From the NCBI GenBank assembly GCA_034509735.1, contig JACGWO010000004.1, forward strand, positions 25,029,395 through 25,093,394: 64,000 nt of DNA, written 5' to 3'. This DNA comes from Sesamum alatum (taxonomy: Eukaryota; Streptophyta; Magnoliopsida; Lamiales; Pedaliaceae). Each line of letters opens with the position of its first letter. The first letter of the stretch is position 1. The notes beneath the pieces are model-generated. The model made no database searches. It saw only the letters and a program-made list of their open reading frames with translations, and was not told the DNA's origin. Shown piece by piece: positions 10,886 through 23,400 of the stretch. Both the position numbers and the translations under genes were made by a program.

Positions 10886-11610
10886 AATATAACAAAGAAC
10901 GTATATACGGAGATGCTAAATATGTAGCGAAACAGACTACCTTGCAAATAGATGCAAAAATAAAAAGGCTAAAAGATTAAAAAAGAGAATTAACAGTTTT
11001 AAATTAGAAGATGAAGAGAAGGGAAATATAATAAATAAAACATATTCTTAAGAAATGGAATCCTCTCAATGTAAAGAACAACCAAAATCTGAGTATCAAG
11101 ATGAACTAAAAAATATAGAAGAAAATTATGAATATTCATCAACCTCTTCTGAGTCAGAAAAAGAGGAAGACCCTTCTTGTGCATGTAAATAAGGAGCAAC
11201 AAAAGAAAATTCGAATCAAGAATTTTATGAATTAATGGCAAAATTCAAAGAATTAGGAAAAATAAATATTTTATTGATTATCATACAGTTGAATTACTTA
11301 GGGACATTAAGGACCCTGAGATAAGAGATATTAGTAAAATGGATAACAATGATAAAGTTGCATCATTTGAGTCAAATCGGGCTTATGAAAATATGATTAA
11401 TTAGCCATTTGAACCTTATACAATGACTGAGGTTAAAAGAATGCTTAAGGAAAAGCATACAATTAAATATAACCCCTCTACTCTGAAGATTTAAAAATAG
11501 GAATAGAAAAATTAAAAGAAAAAAAAAGAAATATTAAGAGATATAACCAGTCTCTCACCACTGGAATAGAAATCTTAGAAATAGACAAGAATAATAAATT
11601 CATTAAATGT
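10886..11610 (+). pseudogene. second caulimovirid fragment (post-capsid region)
   Basis: Direct duplicate of 8266-8990 and no more. It starts at acaaagaacgtatatacggag and stops matching at about 11605, before the protease. It codes the same acidic ESEKEED text with different indels (for example an extra 10-15 bp near 11020). It ends abruptly in AT-rich DNA. Confidence 0.75.
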
Positions 11611-12361
11611 ATTTTTTGTTATAATTTATATTCCATCAAAATCTATATTAAAGTAAATAAATCTAAAATGATCTTACATTGTAAAAAATAAGATAAAATA
11701 TAAAGAAAGAATAGAAACTTACTTTTAATAAGTTATAAGAAAGATAAGTGCAAGAAAAGCAAAAGAAAAATAGAAAGATGGATGATAAAATAAAGTAATT
11801 TTAAATTCTCAATATTATTTCATCAATTTGAATAAGAAAAAAAAAGGAGTAAGTTTATCATGAAATGAGAAAATAAAATGAGTACAAATAAAAATAAAAT
11901 ATCTACATACAATTAAATCATAAATATAGCAACATTATCTTTGGTATGAAAGAACAAAAAGACTTTAATCGGTATAAAATAAGATTTTCTCGAATAAAAT
12001 TTTGTTAAAAAGGAGCTCGAATTACACACACATGAAAATACGTATATTTACATGTAAAGGTAAAAAATTACAAAGCATATAATCATAGTTTTAGCTTAAT
12101 TATATTAAATTAGTTCGATAAAAAACTTATATGTAAATTAAAATCTGGTGATTCATTCTATCTTGTAAAACATCATCCAAAGGAAAATAATAATAAAAAG
12201 AATTACAAAAGAACAAAAAATTTAAACTATAAAATAAAAATGTTATAAATGAAACTATAATATATAAAAAGAAATAGGTGTATAAAAAGATAAAAAGGAT
12301 AAATATTTAAATACATATAAAAAATAAATGTCAAATTAAATAGGACACAAATAAATACTAA

Positions 12362-12960
12362 ATAAAATATGTACCTATTAGCACTAAATGAATTGGTTCT
12401 TTTTTGTTGAAAAACAAAAACAATGTGGAAAAGAAGTTTGAAAAAGAACAAAAAAATTAAACTATAACATAAAATTTTAATGGATGAAACTATAATATAT
12501 AAAAAGAAGAGTGTATAAAAATACAAAGGTGCAAATATATTTCTAATAGAAAAAAAAATGAATAGTAGTTTGAATAGAATTATACAAATAAATATTAAAT
12601 GAAATATGTACCTATTAGCACTAAATGAATTTGTTCTTTTTTGTTGAAAAGCAAAAACAAAACAAATAAGAAATCTGAAAAGGAACACAAAAATACCTAT
12701 AAAATAAAAATTTAGTGGATGAAACTACAATATATAAAACAAAAATTGGTGTGTAAATAAATAAAAGATGTAAATGTTTTAACAGAAAGAAAAAAATTGA
12801 ATGATAGTTTGAGCAAAATTATACAAATAAAATGAAAATATAATGGATGTAATTATAATATATAGATAGAGTAAACAAATTTTAAAAATGAAATATGTAC
12901 TCATTAACATTAAATAAATTAATTCTTTCTTGTAGAACAAAATCAAGCACTCATCATATA
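12362..12960. repeat. degenerate tandem repeat, unit about 240-290 bp
   Basis: The block gtacctattagcactaaat is seen at 12371 and 12608 and, more diverged, at 12897. Each is followed by a gaattggttcttttttgttg-like stretch. The spacing is 237 then 289 bp, so the units have suffered indels. Confidence 0.65.
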
Positions 12961-13639
12961 AATCTAAAAAAATAAACACCAAAAGATAAATAAGTACTAA
13001 AATTTAATAAAGATAAAATAAGAAAAGGATAGAGATTGTTAATTTTTTAAGTGTCATGAAAAATAATATATAAAACATAAGATAATCATGATAAAAGTAA
13101 ACATCAGTTAGCTATAGCATATGAGTGTAAAGACAAATAAATATTGAAATTTAACATACATAAATATATGAGAAAGGGTTTGAATTTATTAAGTGCATAA
13201 CTTCAAAGATTATGGAACAATTTATTTTTTTATGAAAAGTATAAGACATCACTTCATACACAATAAAAGCAATGAAAAGAAGTATACAGAGTGTTAAGTT
13301 TGAGATCGTTTAATGGAGAACACAAATTTGATAATATTGAGCTTATCTAATAAATGAAGAGATGCAAGACTTTCTTCTATTTAAATACAAATATGATGGA
13401 GACTACTATCTATAGGTAATCAAAAATTTTGGTTTGGATACAGACAAATAAATATCTTTTACGATTTTGATTTGGTTTGGATAGTTTAAGTGTTAATAAA
13501 TAAAAGTTAATCATAAAAATAAACTCAATTAAGATAAATACATCTTGAATTAATATCAAATAAAACTTATTCTTAACGTATAAAAGTATTTACGATAAAA
13601 TACAAATTAAATTAGTATTTTAACCTTGGAGATAATTCT

Positions 13640-14060
13640 CGGATAAATACAAATAAATATTTAATATATTTAACGTAGATGATAATTCAAATAAATAAAT
13701 TTTTTTCTTGTCAATTAAAAAATTAATTATAATCTTGGTGATAAAAATTTCAGATAAATACAAAATAAATATATACTATGTTTAAAATAGGTGATGTTTC
13801 TAACCGGTGTTTTCTTGAAAATTTAAAAATTATTATAATATTAAAAATAAGATTTTAGATAAATACAAATAAATATTTAAGATATTTAAATAAATAATAT
13901 TTCTAACCAATAAGACTTTTTTTACAATTAAAAAACTTAATTATAATCCTAGAGATAAGATTTTGGATAAATACAAAGTAAATGTTTAATATAGATAATT
14001 GGATAATAATTCTAACCACTGAAAATTTTTCTTAGTAACTAAAAAATTCAAAATTCTAAG
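13640..14060. repeat. degenerate tandem repeat, unit about 108 bp
   Basis: The block ggataaatacaaataaat recurs at about 13641, 13752, 13857 and 13965 (spacing 111, 105 and 108). Each is followed by a TTTAA-rich and then a ttctaacc-containing segment. It looks like four decayed satellite-type monomers. Confidence 0.65.
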
Positions 14061-14108
14061 AATTGAGAATTTAGTCAAAATTGACTTAATTGTGGTTAAT
14101 CATCATTT

Positions 14109-14110
14109 TG

Positions 14111-14142
<32 letters not shown>
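14109..14142. repeat. TA dinucleotide microsatellite
   Basis: Uninterrupted TA run of about 30 bp in the AT-rich region upstream of the PPR gene. Confidence 0.95.
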
Positions 14143-14143
<1 letters not shown>

Positions 14144-14587
14144 TCTTTGTGCAATTTAATATCCAAATCCCATTATTTATTATTTTACCTTCATGATATT
14201 GTGACAAAAAGTACTTGACATTAAAGTACAAATGAAATACAAAAAGAAACATGTTTCATTCTTAAATTGTTACGTAGTAGTTTAGAGGAATTAGAATTAT
14301 TAAATATTTTTTAAATATATTCTATATTTATTTTTAACTAATTCTTAATTATTATTCAAAATATTATTTAAATAACCACATGAAAGTCTAATTGTTGAAT
14401 CAAGAATGTCTCTCTCTCATTGTTGAATGTAACTTTTCTAGACATGAAATCGTGTTCCCTGGGAACCCGTTTTATACGTAGCTAAAACAGCAGAGGCAGC
14501 AACAACTGATTTGCAACGTACACAGCACACTCAGTCGTGATTTTGAAGTCTTTCCTTTCTTGAATTCTCTGCGCAAGAAGAATCTCA

Positions 14588-16402
14588 TGGGCGGAAGGGC
14601 TGCTGCTTCTGCAATTCAGCTGATTCGTAGAGGAAATTCTGCAAACAAATTGGGTACTTTCTTCTCTCCCATTCTCTTTCTTTTCTTCGAATTTTCATAG
14701 CCTCGGTCATAAAGATGGGCCCTTTTCGCCTAAGCCCAGAATAGATTTCAGTTGTATTCACGAAGTAGATGATGCTGTTTTCTTGTTTCGTGAAATGGTG
14801 AGAATGCGCCCACAGCCTTCTGTCGTTCAATTCACCAAACTTTTGAATGTTGTTGCCAAGATGAAACAGTACTCTATTGCCCTTTATATATTCGACGAAA
14901 TGCGTCAATTGGGTTCCCCTGTCGACGAGTAGACAATGACTATCGTGATTAATTGCTATTGCCTTCTCAATCGAGTAGACTTTGGATTTGCTATCTTGGG
15001 CAGCTTCTTCAAGCGCGGTTACGAGCCAAATGTCACTACTTTCAACACACTTATAAAAGGGCTCTTTTTAGATGATAAGGTCGTCGAGGCAGAAAAATTA
15101 TTAAAAAGTTGTTAACTATGAAACTATGTGAGCCTGATGAAGTTACGATTCTTACAGTGGTAAATGGGCTATGCAAAGCTGGACACACTCTCACTGCCTA
15201 TGATTTGCTTGGGTTATTTGATAAGACAAGCTGCAAACCTAATGTTTATTCTTATAACACAGTGATTGACAGTTTGTGCAAGGACCGCATGGTTGATGAT
15301 GCGCTCCAACTCTTCGCCAAAATGATTGACAAGGGTATTTCACCTGACATTGTAACATACAATTCATTGCTTCAAGGCTTGTGCAATTTCAGTAGATGGA
15401 AAGATGCGAAAGTCTTAATTACTGAAATGGTGGATCACAAGATATCTCCAACTGTGGTTACTTTTAATATATTGGTGGATGCTTTTTGCAAGGAAGGAAT
15501 GGTCAAAGAGGCTGAGGATATAGTGGACATTATGATGGAAAGAAAGGTTTCTCTAGATATTGTCACGTATGGTGCCCTGATAGACGGATACTGCTTGGTT
15601 GGACAAATTGATAAAGCAAGAAAACTATTTGACTCCATGCCAGGTAGGCGCTTGAAGCCTTCTGTCATCATCTATAATAGCTTGATCAATGGATATTGCA
15701 AGAAGAGAAAGGTAGAGGAAGCTTGGCACCTTTTCCTCGAAGTTCCTCGTAAAGGGTTAGATTATGATGTAGTTACCTATAATACCATGCTACAAGGATT
15801 ATTTCGTGCAGGTAGATGTGCTGATGGATTGAAGCTTTTCAAAGATATGCAAGCACAACAACTAATTCCTGATTTAGTGACTTTCAATACCTTGTTGAAC
15901 GGTTTGTGCATGAACAAGCAGACTGCTGAGGCATTTTCATTCATACACGTCATGAAACACCAAGGTGTTAATCCTGATATAATCACATATGGTATACTCA
16001 TCCATGGATTGTGCAAGGATGGAAAACTTGAGATTGCAAGAGATCTTTTCAATAGCCTTCCTTCCAAAGGTTTGCAACCCAATGTTCAGATATATACAAG
16101 CATTATTGGTTCATTATGTCAAGAAGGACATGTACAGGAGGCAAAACGTTTGCTTGTGAAAATGGAAAAAAGTGGCCGTGCACCTGATAGTGTGACATAT
16201 ACAGGAGGCAAAACGTTTGCTTGTGAAAATGGAAAAAAGTGGCAGTGCACCTGATAGTGTGACATATAGCGTCTCTATCGAGGGCCTTCTTAAAAGAAAG
16301 TTGCCTGTCGAGGCTAAGACATTTTTGAATGAAATGTACAGACGTGGATTCGCACCCAATGCAACTGTTGTAGCTATGTTGCTTGATCAACTCCAAGACT
16401 AA
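14588..16402 (+). pseudogene. P-class PPR protein gene (Rf-like), disrupted
   Basis: Pentatricopeptide repeat protein; relatives bind specific organelle RNAs, and close Rf-like members act in mitochondria. The start at 14588 gives MGGRAAASAIQLIRRGNSA, an Arg-rich, Ser/Ala-rich presequence fitting mitochondrial import. About 14 repeats of 35 residues follow, each with the PDxVTYNxLIxGLCK pattern; the longest open part, 15109-16254, holds nine. Lesions seen: a frame change near 14690, a TAG at 14930-14932, a one-base loss in an A run near 15105, and a 67-bp tandem duplication at 16133 that shifts frame before the last repeat and the stop at 16402. Low divergence of the repeats from consensus suggests recent loss, or sequence errors in part. 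No intron is needed. Not obviously part of a cluster here. Confidence 0.85.
16133..16266 (+). repeat. 67-bp tandem duplication in the PPR gene
   Basis: The text tacaggaggcaaaacgtttg begins at 16133 and again at 16200 and runs to gtgacatata in both. The copies differ at one base (gccgtgc / gcagtgc). A 67-bp unit breaks the frame. Confidence 0.95.
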
Positions 16403-16811
16403 GGTTCGAGATACTATTCCTCTGGAAGTGCTGGTAAGTGCTAATGTCTCATGTATGCTGTAGCATATCTATAAACGCTAATAAATAATCAAGATTTAGT
16501 CATCTCATTTTTATTCATCAATTTTTATGTTTGAACTCTATAGTGAAATGAAATCGCTGTGGAGGGTGTTAATTGTATCTCCATCTCAAGTCAGAGAAAT
16601 ATGTGGCCAGTCATCAAAATCTCAAGAGCATTAAGTGAGTTAACCATGCAATATCACACTTGAAACAGAGACTTGCATATTGACATTTTATTCCCATTCC
16701 GTGAACATATGACGAAGTGCTTGAATAAAAAAAATCTGCATATGTGAGAAAGAAAATTTAAAATTTATAAACAGCGATCAGGTGTTACTTATAGTTGTAT
16801 TGTAATGTAAA

Positions 16812-17362
16812 GGGTAAATAACATTTTTGGTGTGGATCTCGCTTCTAATTTTGGTCTCGTATTTTGGGAAATTCACACATTATATTCCATATGTGGATCT
16901 CGCTTCTAATTTTGGTCTCGTATTTTGGGAAATTCACACATTATATTCCATATGTTACATTTTTTTTTTCCAATTTTAGGACCAAAAGGGGTTTTTCGTT
17001 AATTCCTAACAATAGAATCACGTGACTCGCACATCTCTGTTAAATTGTTCTGGGTAAATTATACTTTTGGTCCTACAAGTGGACCTGTTTCTAATTCCGG
17101 TCCTATAAGTGGACTCATTTCTAATTTTTGGTCCTATAGTATGAGACCAAAATTGAAAAAGGGTCCACTTATGGGACCAAAAATATAATTTACTCCGAGC
17201 AATTTACGGAGGCATGTGAGTCCGTTAGCAATTAACGGAAACCCCTTTTGGTCCTGAAATTGAAAAAAAAATTAGACATATGGGTGTAATATGTGAATTT
17301 CCCACAGTATGGGACCAAAATTAAAAACGGGTCTACTTATGAGACAAAAAATATAATTTACC
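16812..17362. mobile_element. Mutator-type MITE, long inverted repeat
   Basis: Left end gggtaaataacatttttggt, right end complement ggtaaattatattttttgtc. The arms carry 'ggtcctataagtggac' and 'gaccaaaaggggttt' in opposite orientations and pair over about 200 bp. Flanks gtaatgtaaa / gtaatataaa look like a 10-bp target duplication with one change. A 61-bp tandem duplication lies in the left arm (16831 and 16892). No coding capacity. The related element at 37405-38674 shares the arms. Confidence 0.75.
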
Positions 17363-17559
17363 AGTAATATAAATGTTAACAGAATGCGGTCCTCTTAACA
17401 ATTTGCTATTAATATTGTAACCTTGAATATGTTCTTAATCAGAATTTTTATGAAAAGTTCTCATGTAACAAGTGTTTAATGCATTTTTGGGAGCTTTTAC
17501 ATAAAAAAAAAGTTTCAACAGAATCAACCCAAAATGCATGCTTTGCTAAATGCACTTCA

Positions 17560-17948
17560 AGAGGTTGTAAGTTTTAATTTACGCGGAATTATGCAACAAT
17601 CTACATATACAAGCTCCGCTTCATTAGAAATTATTTGGATTGCTGTTAGGGAAATATTTTTCGAAATTCTTATTTTAATGATTTTTGTTTGTTAATTAGT
17701 TATGGTCTGTAATTGTCTTAAAGACTCAATAATTCATATGTAAGACTTATTTTGACACCCCCCCCCCCCCTCCTGTAAAGAGTTGAAGCTAAGTTCTTTA
17801 AAATATACTTATTGGATGGCTTGAGTTAAAACTCTAACAAGAGGCTCTACTGGCTTCAGTTCAAAATCTATCCATCTATATACAAAAGTATAAATATTTT
17901 TTTCTTTTTTTATTTGACTAAATTAATCTTATAATATATTAATTTTTA
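17560..17948. repeat. homology block A, first piece (matches 43480-43870)
   Basis: From gttttaatttacg to the ataatatattaa before the MITE, the sequence matches 43487-43860 nearly base for base with small indels. The clearest differences are a run of C (17758-17770) facing a T-rich run in the other copy. No gene is seen. Confidence 0.85.
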
Positions 17949-19266
17949 GGGAAAATTGCATAATACCCCTTGTGTTATAGGAAAATTGTTAAAAACTTAC
18001 CTGTGTTAATTAAATAACTAAAAAATACCCCCTAAAATTATAAACCCTGCAAAAAAAAAACCCTCTCCGTTAAGAAAAATGAAAAGTGGCCTACACTCGC
18101 TTAAAATGCGAGTGAAATACAATTTTGACCTATTTTCAGTCTTTTGACCTTGTTGAAAAGACAAAATTACCCTTATCTTATCCAATTAATTCCCTCTCTT
18201 TATTGTTTTATTAATTCTTTATATTTTTCATATTTTATCAAAAAATACTATAAATACTAAATAATTAATATCATTAATATTTATATGAAAAAAATATTAT
18301 TACATCAAATTAAATTATAATTATATATAAAAATATGACATTTTTAGATATTTTAATTTATAAATTTTTAAAATCAAAATACATGATCTTATTTTTAAAT
18401 ATTATTTAATTTAAATTTGTGTTGAATATATCTTGAATCATATTATTAATATAAATTATAGTAAATAAATTTTAATATAATTACATTTAAACATAAAAAT
18501 ACATAATTAATTTAATTCATCATATTAAAATTTACAAAATTAAAAAAAGATAATAAATAAAAAATTAAAAAAAAGAAGAAGAAAAGAGTAAAGGTCATCT
18601 TCTCCAAACATGCCCCACCCCCCCACCCCCGCCTGCACCTCCTCACCGACACCACCCTATCTATCACCTGTGCCTCCCCACTGCCTCCACCCCCTCGCCT
18701 CCGCTCCCCCTACCTGTTCAAGCTATGCGCGACCACTCGCCGCCCAGATCTGGGTTGCGACTTCTTGGGCGACGACGCCCGTCGCCAACCCAGATCTGGG
18801 CCACGACGGGCGTCGTCGAAGCTGACGGCCGGTGGTGGTGGGGCGACAACCCTCCACCGGTGTGTATGTATATATACATCACATATACTTATAGTATATT
18901 ATATATTATAATTATATGTATGTATTACATTTTTGTGATAGCTTTTTTTTAATATATAAATATAAAAAGTATTTAATCTGGACTGTTCATTTTATCAATT
19001 GAAATCAATGGTTACTAAATTATAATTAGATCCTACGGTTGTGATGCAATCAAGAAAATTCAATGGTTATCATAATAACAATAGTATATGTAATATAAGG
19101 GTATAACGGAAAATTGCAAAAAAATTAATGGTGTTAAGCAAAACAAAGGGCGAGGGGAGAGTGTGCAAATTTTTTAAAAACACAGGGTTTTATTTACTTA
19201 TATTTTTAACACAGGGGATTTTTAACTGAATTTCTATAACACATGGGGGTTTTATGCAATTTTCCC
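17949..19266. mobile_element. Mutator-type MITE with GC-rich core
   Basis: Ends gggaaaattgcataa and, inverted, gggaaaattgcataaaac. It is flanked by a perfect 9-bp repeat taattttta (17940-17948 and 19267-19275). The body is AT-rich except for a GC-rich core at about 18605-18865 containing cgcccagatctggg-like text. Frames in the core are low-complexity Pro/Ser/Arg and not supported as a gene. Absent from the homologous block at 43480-45640, confirming an insertion. The same family appears at 34673, 62550 and in truncated copies. Confidence 0.85.
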
Positions 19267-19309
19267 TAATTTTTAGGATAAGAATGTAATGTTGTATATC
19301 AATTCTTAC

Positions 19310-20022
19310 TGTTGGAATTATTTTGCTCATGACCCATTCGGGTAGGCCCAACTCATGGGCCCAAGTTCCCACCACCATGGAAGACTCAATCACCACTTAC
19401 AGGCCTAATCTGCCGAGGTCCATTTGTCTCGCCCCTGTCCAGCCCATAACCCGATTTGGCCCATACCCTACTTAAATAAGAGTTGCCCTAAGAGGGCTCT
19501 CTTCAGACGTGTTTCTTCTCCTTCATTTCTTTCGCCGACAACTCTGATTCTCTCCCTCTTCTCTCTCTGATAATGGCCCTTTGGTTTCCACCCCCTTCCT
19601 CTTCTTTCCGATGGCATCTAAACCATAAACCACCGCCATCTTCTACCTCTGTTTACTCACTATCGTATCGTATAAAAGGGCCCTCTCCCTTTCTGTATGA
19701 TACCACACATAGTGAGCATATTTCCCCTTCATCTTCCTCTTCGTCTCTTCTCAATCCAAAAAACTCTATGTGACAGTTGTGGTGTTTTTGGTCCTAAATG
19801 GACGAGGGCCTTTGTGGTGGTTGAGTAATTGGTGGTGGGAGCCGGCTTTGTGGGTAGCCGTGAGTTCCCCTCCTCGGATCTTGGTTCCCTGAGCCTTAGA
19901 TATTATAGGGAATCTTCTGTTGTAATTTTTCAATCAAAGTTGTAATTTGTTGTGTAATTGCAAGTTCGGTTTGTAATAGTAATTAGGGTTTCTGTTTCCC
20001 ACTGGTGGATCTCAACCCAACA
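19310..20022 (+). repeat. copia 5' LTR
   Basis: TG...CA ended. It has a TATA-like ttaaata near 19473 and later T/TG-rich text (gtaatttttcaatcaaagtt) that fits the R/U5 side. Differences from the 3' LTR are mostly transitions. Confidence 0.92.
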
Positions 20023-20023
20023 G

Positions 20024-20037
20024 TGCTATCAGAGTCG
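20024..20037 (+). other. copia primer-binding site
   Basis: tgctatcagagtc right after the LTR is close to the TGGTATCAGAGC site complementary to initiator tRNA-Met in plant copia elements, with one or two changes. Confidence 0.75.
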
Positions 20038-20442
20038 GTTTGACCGGTTCTGGCCCCGTCGTCACCACGGTAATATATGATCCTTATCTCGCTACTGCTT
20101 TGTGCGGTATCTATCTGCTGTGTGCTATTTTGCTTATTGCTAATATCCTCCGATGTTCTATATCTGTCTGCTATATATATTCTATTTATGCTCGGTGCTA
20201 TTAATCTGGTTTAGTACTATCTGTTGAAATCCTACTTAGTGCTTCCGTTGATTATTGATATTACTTTGTGATATATCTATTCTGCTTATTTCATCTTAAA
20301 ACCGAGACCAAACCCCTCCTCTTATTTCTCACCTGGCCGGGTCCTAGAGACCATCGGGTATCTGGTCGAGAGTAAGACGAGGAACCCCCTCTGTTTAATC
20401 ATTTTTGTTGCATTTTTTGCTCCTATTTCTGCAATCAATATT

Positions 20443-23400
20443 ATGGCTGGATACAATTTGCTTCCTTCTGATGGCAAAACTAATTTCACTATCTGGCAAC
20501 AAAAAATGAAAGGCATTTTGATTAAGCAAAAAATTTACAAAGCTATAGATAGTAAATATGCTGAAAATGTCACTGAAGAAAAGAAGCTTGAAAATGATGA
20601 ATTTGCATATTCCTCCATCATTCTTGACTTATCTGATTCTGTGATTAGAAAAGTGGGGAAACAAGATTCTGCTAGAAGTCTATGGGATAGGTTAAAGGAA
20701 CTTTACACTGAAACATCCTTGCCTAGTAAGTTATTTCTGTTAGAGAAGTTTTTTCGATACAAAACTTGATTTGTCTAAAAACATTAAAGACAACATTGAT
20801 GAGTTCACTAAGTTAATACAGGACATAAAACTTACAGGGGATAAAATATAGATGATTATATACCCATAGTCTTGCTCAATGCTACTCTTGATTCCTATCG
20901 TGATGTCAAAGCTGCTATCAAATATGGTAGAGATAACGTGAACTTAGATACTGTCATAAATGGCCTTAAAAGCAAAGAATTGGATCTTAAGACTAATAAA
21001 ACTGGTCAATCTCAGAGTGACGTTAATTTTGTAAGAGGAAGGACTAAAAATCAAAAGTCTGACCATAAATTCAGATGACATAGCAAAGGGAAAAATAGAA
21101 GTAGAAGTAGGAGTAAATCCAGAAATAGGTATGATAAGAATAATGATGATAAAATCAAAGAAAGAAAATGTTGTAACTGCGGTATTAAAGGTCATTACAT
21201 TAAGGACTGCAAAAAACCGAAAATAGATAATAAGGATAAAAGCTATACTAATGAAGATGCTAATGCTGTCACCAATGAAAATTCAGGAGATGTGTTCATG
21301 GTGTGTGATGTGAATAATGTTCACAGTCTAAATATGCATGAGTGGCTAATTGACTCTAGTTGCTCCTTTCACATGAGTCCTTTCAAAGAAATTTTCTCAA
21401 AATTCGAGTCTGGTAATTTTGGTTTCATTTCAATGGCAAATGAAAAACGTTGTGAGATTTTGGGTCTTGGTGACACCAGTTTATGTTTCGAAAATGGGTA
21501 TAAGTTAACCCTTAAAAACATCATATTTGTTCCTGACTTGAGTCACAATTTGATTTCGTGTGCTGCCCTCGAAGAGGAAGGTCTAGAGGGCAGATGGGGA
21601 AAGGGTGTTATGAAAATTATGAAGGGATCTTTAACTATTTTTAAGGCTGAAAGAAAACGCTACATGTATGCAGACGTTTGGGGCCCTTCTAATACCCCAA
21701 CTCATGGAGGGAATATATATTTTTTATCTATCCTTGATAATTTTTCTAGAAAGGTTTTCATTTTTCTAATGAAACAAAAATCTGAGGTTTTCGAAAATTT
21801 TCAAAACTAAAAAATCCTGGTTGAAAACCAAACTGGAAAAAAGCTAAAAGCTTTACGCACTAATAATGGTTTGGAATTTTGCAACCAAAACGTTTCTGAG
21901 TTATGTGATAAGTACGGCACTAAAAGGCACAAAACTAATCCCTATACACCACAACAAAACGGAGTTGATGAACGAATGAATAGAACCATTTTAAAAAAGG
22001 TAAGATGCATGCTTGTCATTTCTGGTATGCCAAAAACTTTCTGGGGAGAAGCAATCTTAACTATTGTTGATTTGATGAATAGATCTCCCTCAGTTCCCTT
22101 ATGTGGTAAGATTCCTGAAACTATGTAGTCTGGTAAGAAAGTTGATATATCTTGCTTACGTGTTTTTGGTTGTGTTGCATTTGTTCATCAAAGCATTGAT
22201 AAACTTGAACCTAGATCTCAAAAATGTGTTTTTATAGGATACCCTGAAGGGGTTAAATGTGGCTTAGAAGTCAACCTGGCTTTAAAGTTCTGATCAGTAA
22301 AGATGTAGTTTTTAATGAATCAGATATGCCCTGTCTCACTAAAACCCAAAAGGAAAATGAACCCATTTTAAAACCAAATTTCAATCAGGTAGAGGAAATT
22401 TCAGGGGATAACCAAAAGGTAGAGGGAAGTGTAGAAGAGAACCTTGATAAATCAGATCCTGATAAACAATTTAAATGACTACCTGTTGGCCAGAGACAGA
22501 AACAGACGAGTACCTAGGCTCCCCTCCAAGTATAGTGATTTTCATATCGCATTAAACACTAAATCTAGAGAACCTAGTACACTCGAAGAAGCGTTAAAAT
22601 CAGTAGATTCTAAAAAGTGGATTAATGCTATGAATGATGAGATGAGATCTTTGAAAGATAATAAAACCTGGATCCTAGTTCCAAAACCTAGTAGTGGTTC
22701 AGTCATTGGGTGCAAGTGGATTTATAAATTCAAACAAGAATAAAACTCTAAAAGATTTAAGGCTAGACTTGTAGCAAAAGGTTTCACCCAAAAGGAAGGC
22801 ATTGATTATACTGAAGTATTTTCCCCTATTGTTAAATATACTACTGTTCGCATCCTACTTGCATTATCTGCTCATTTTGATTGAGAGTTAAAACAAATGG
22901 ATGTGAAAATAGCATTCTTGCAAGGTGACTTAGAAGAAAATATTTACATGCAGCAACCCACAGGTTTTATTGATAAACCCCAATCATGTATGTCTTTTAA
23001 AGAAATCTTTGTATGGGTTAAAACAGTCACCAAGACAGTGGAATAAGAAATTTCACATGTTCATGCATTCTCTAGGATACACTAGGAGTAATTATGATCA
23101 TTGCTTGTATTTTAAATATGATGGCAATACTCCTGTGTTTCTTGTTCTGTATATGGATGATATGCTGATAGCCAATCCCAGTCTGTTGCATGTTAAAAAT
23201 CTTCAAAGCAATCTTAACAAAAACTTTGACATGAAAGATCTAGGGGATGCCAAGAAAATTCTGAGCATGACCATTGAAAGAGATAGAAAGAATTCCACTA
23301 TTTTCTTAAAGCAAAGTGCTTATATTCTTTCTATTTTAGAAAAATTTTCCATGCTAGAGTCAAAAGTGACTTTCGTTGCCTTATCTTCCCATTTTCAACT

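Larger units (their letters stand above)
11611..14587. other. extremely AT-rich non-coding tract
   Basis: About 3 kb without a supported gene. It holds two sets of decayed tandem repeats (12362-12960 and 13640-14060), a TA microsatellite, and the immediate upstream region of the PPR gene. Hydrophobic frames on the minus strand arise from poly-A/T-rich composition. Confidence 0.7.

Noticed and set aside
12227..12688. 153-codon hydrophobic frame on the minus strand, looks like a membrane protein
   Set aside because: Phe/Ile/Leu/Tyr composition follows from poly-A/T-rich DNA, and its internal repeat is the decayed tandem unit. No conserved motif.
16812..17362. hairpin microRNA precursor
   Set aside because: Hairpin is explained by MITE arms with target duplication; mature small RNA cannot be judged from sequence alone.
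18610..18952. Pro/Arg-rich frames in the GC-rich core of a MITE
   Set aside because: Low complexity, confined to the element, no start context or domain; kept only as part of the GC-island observation.
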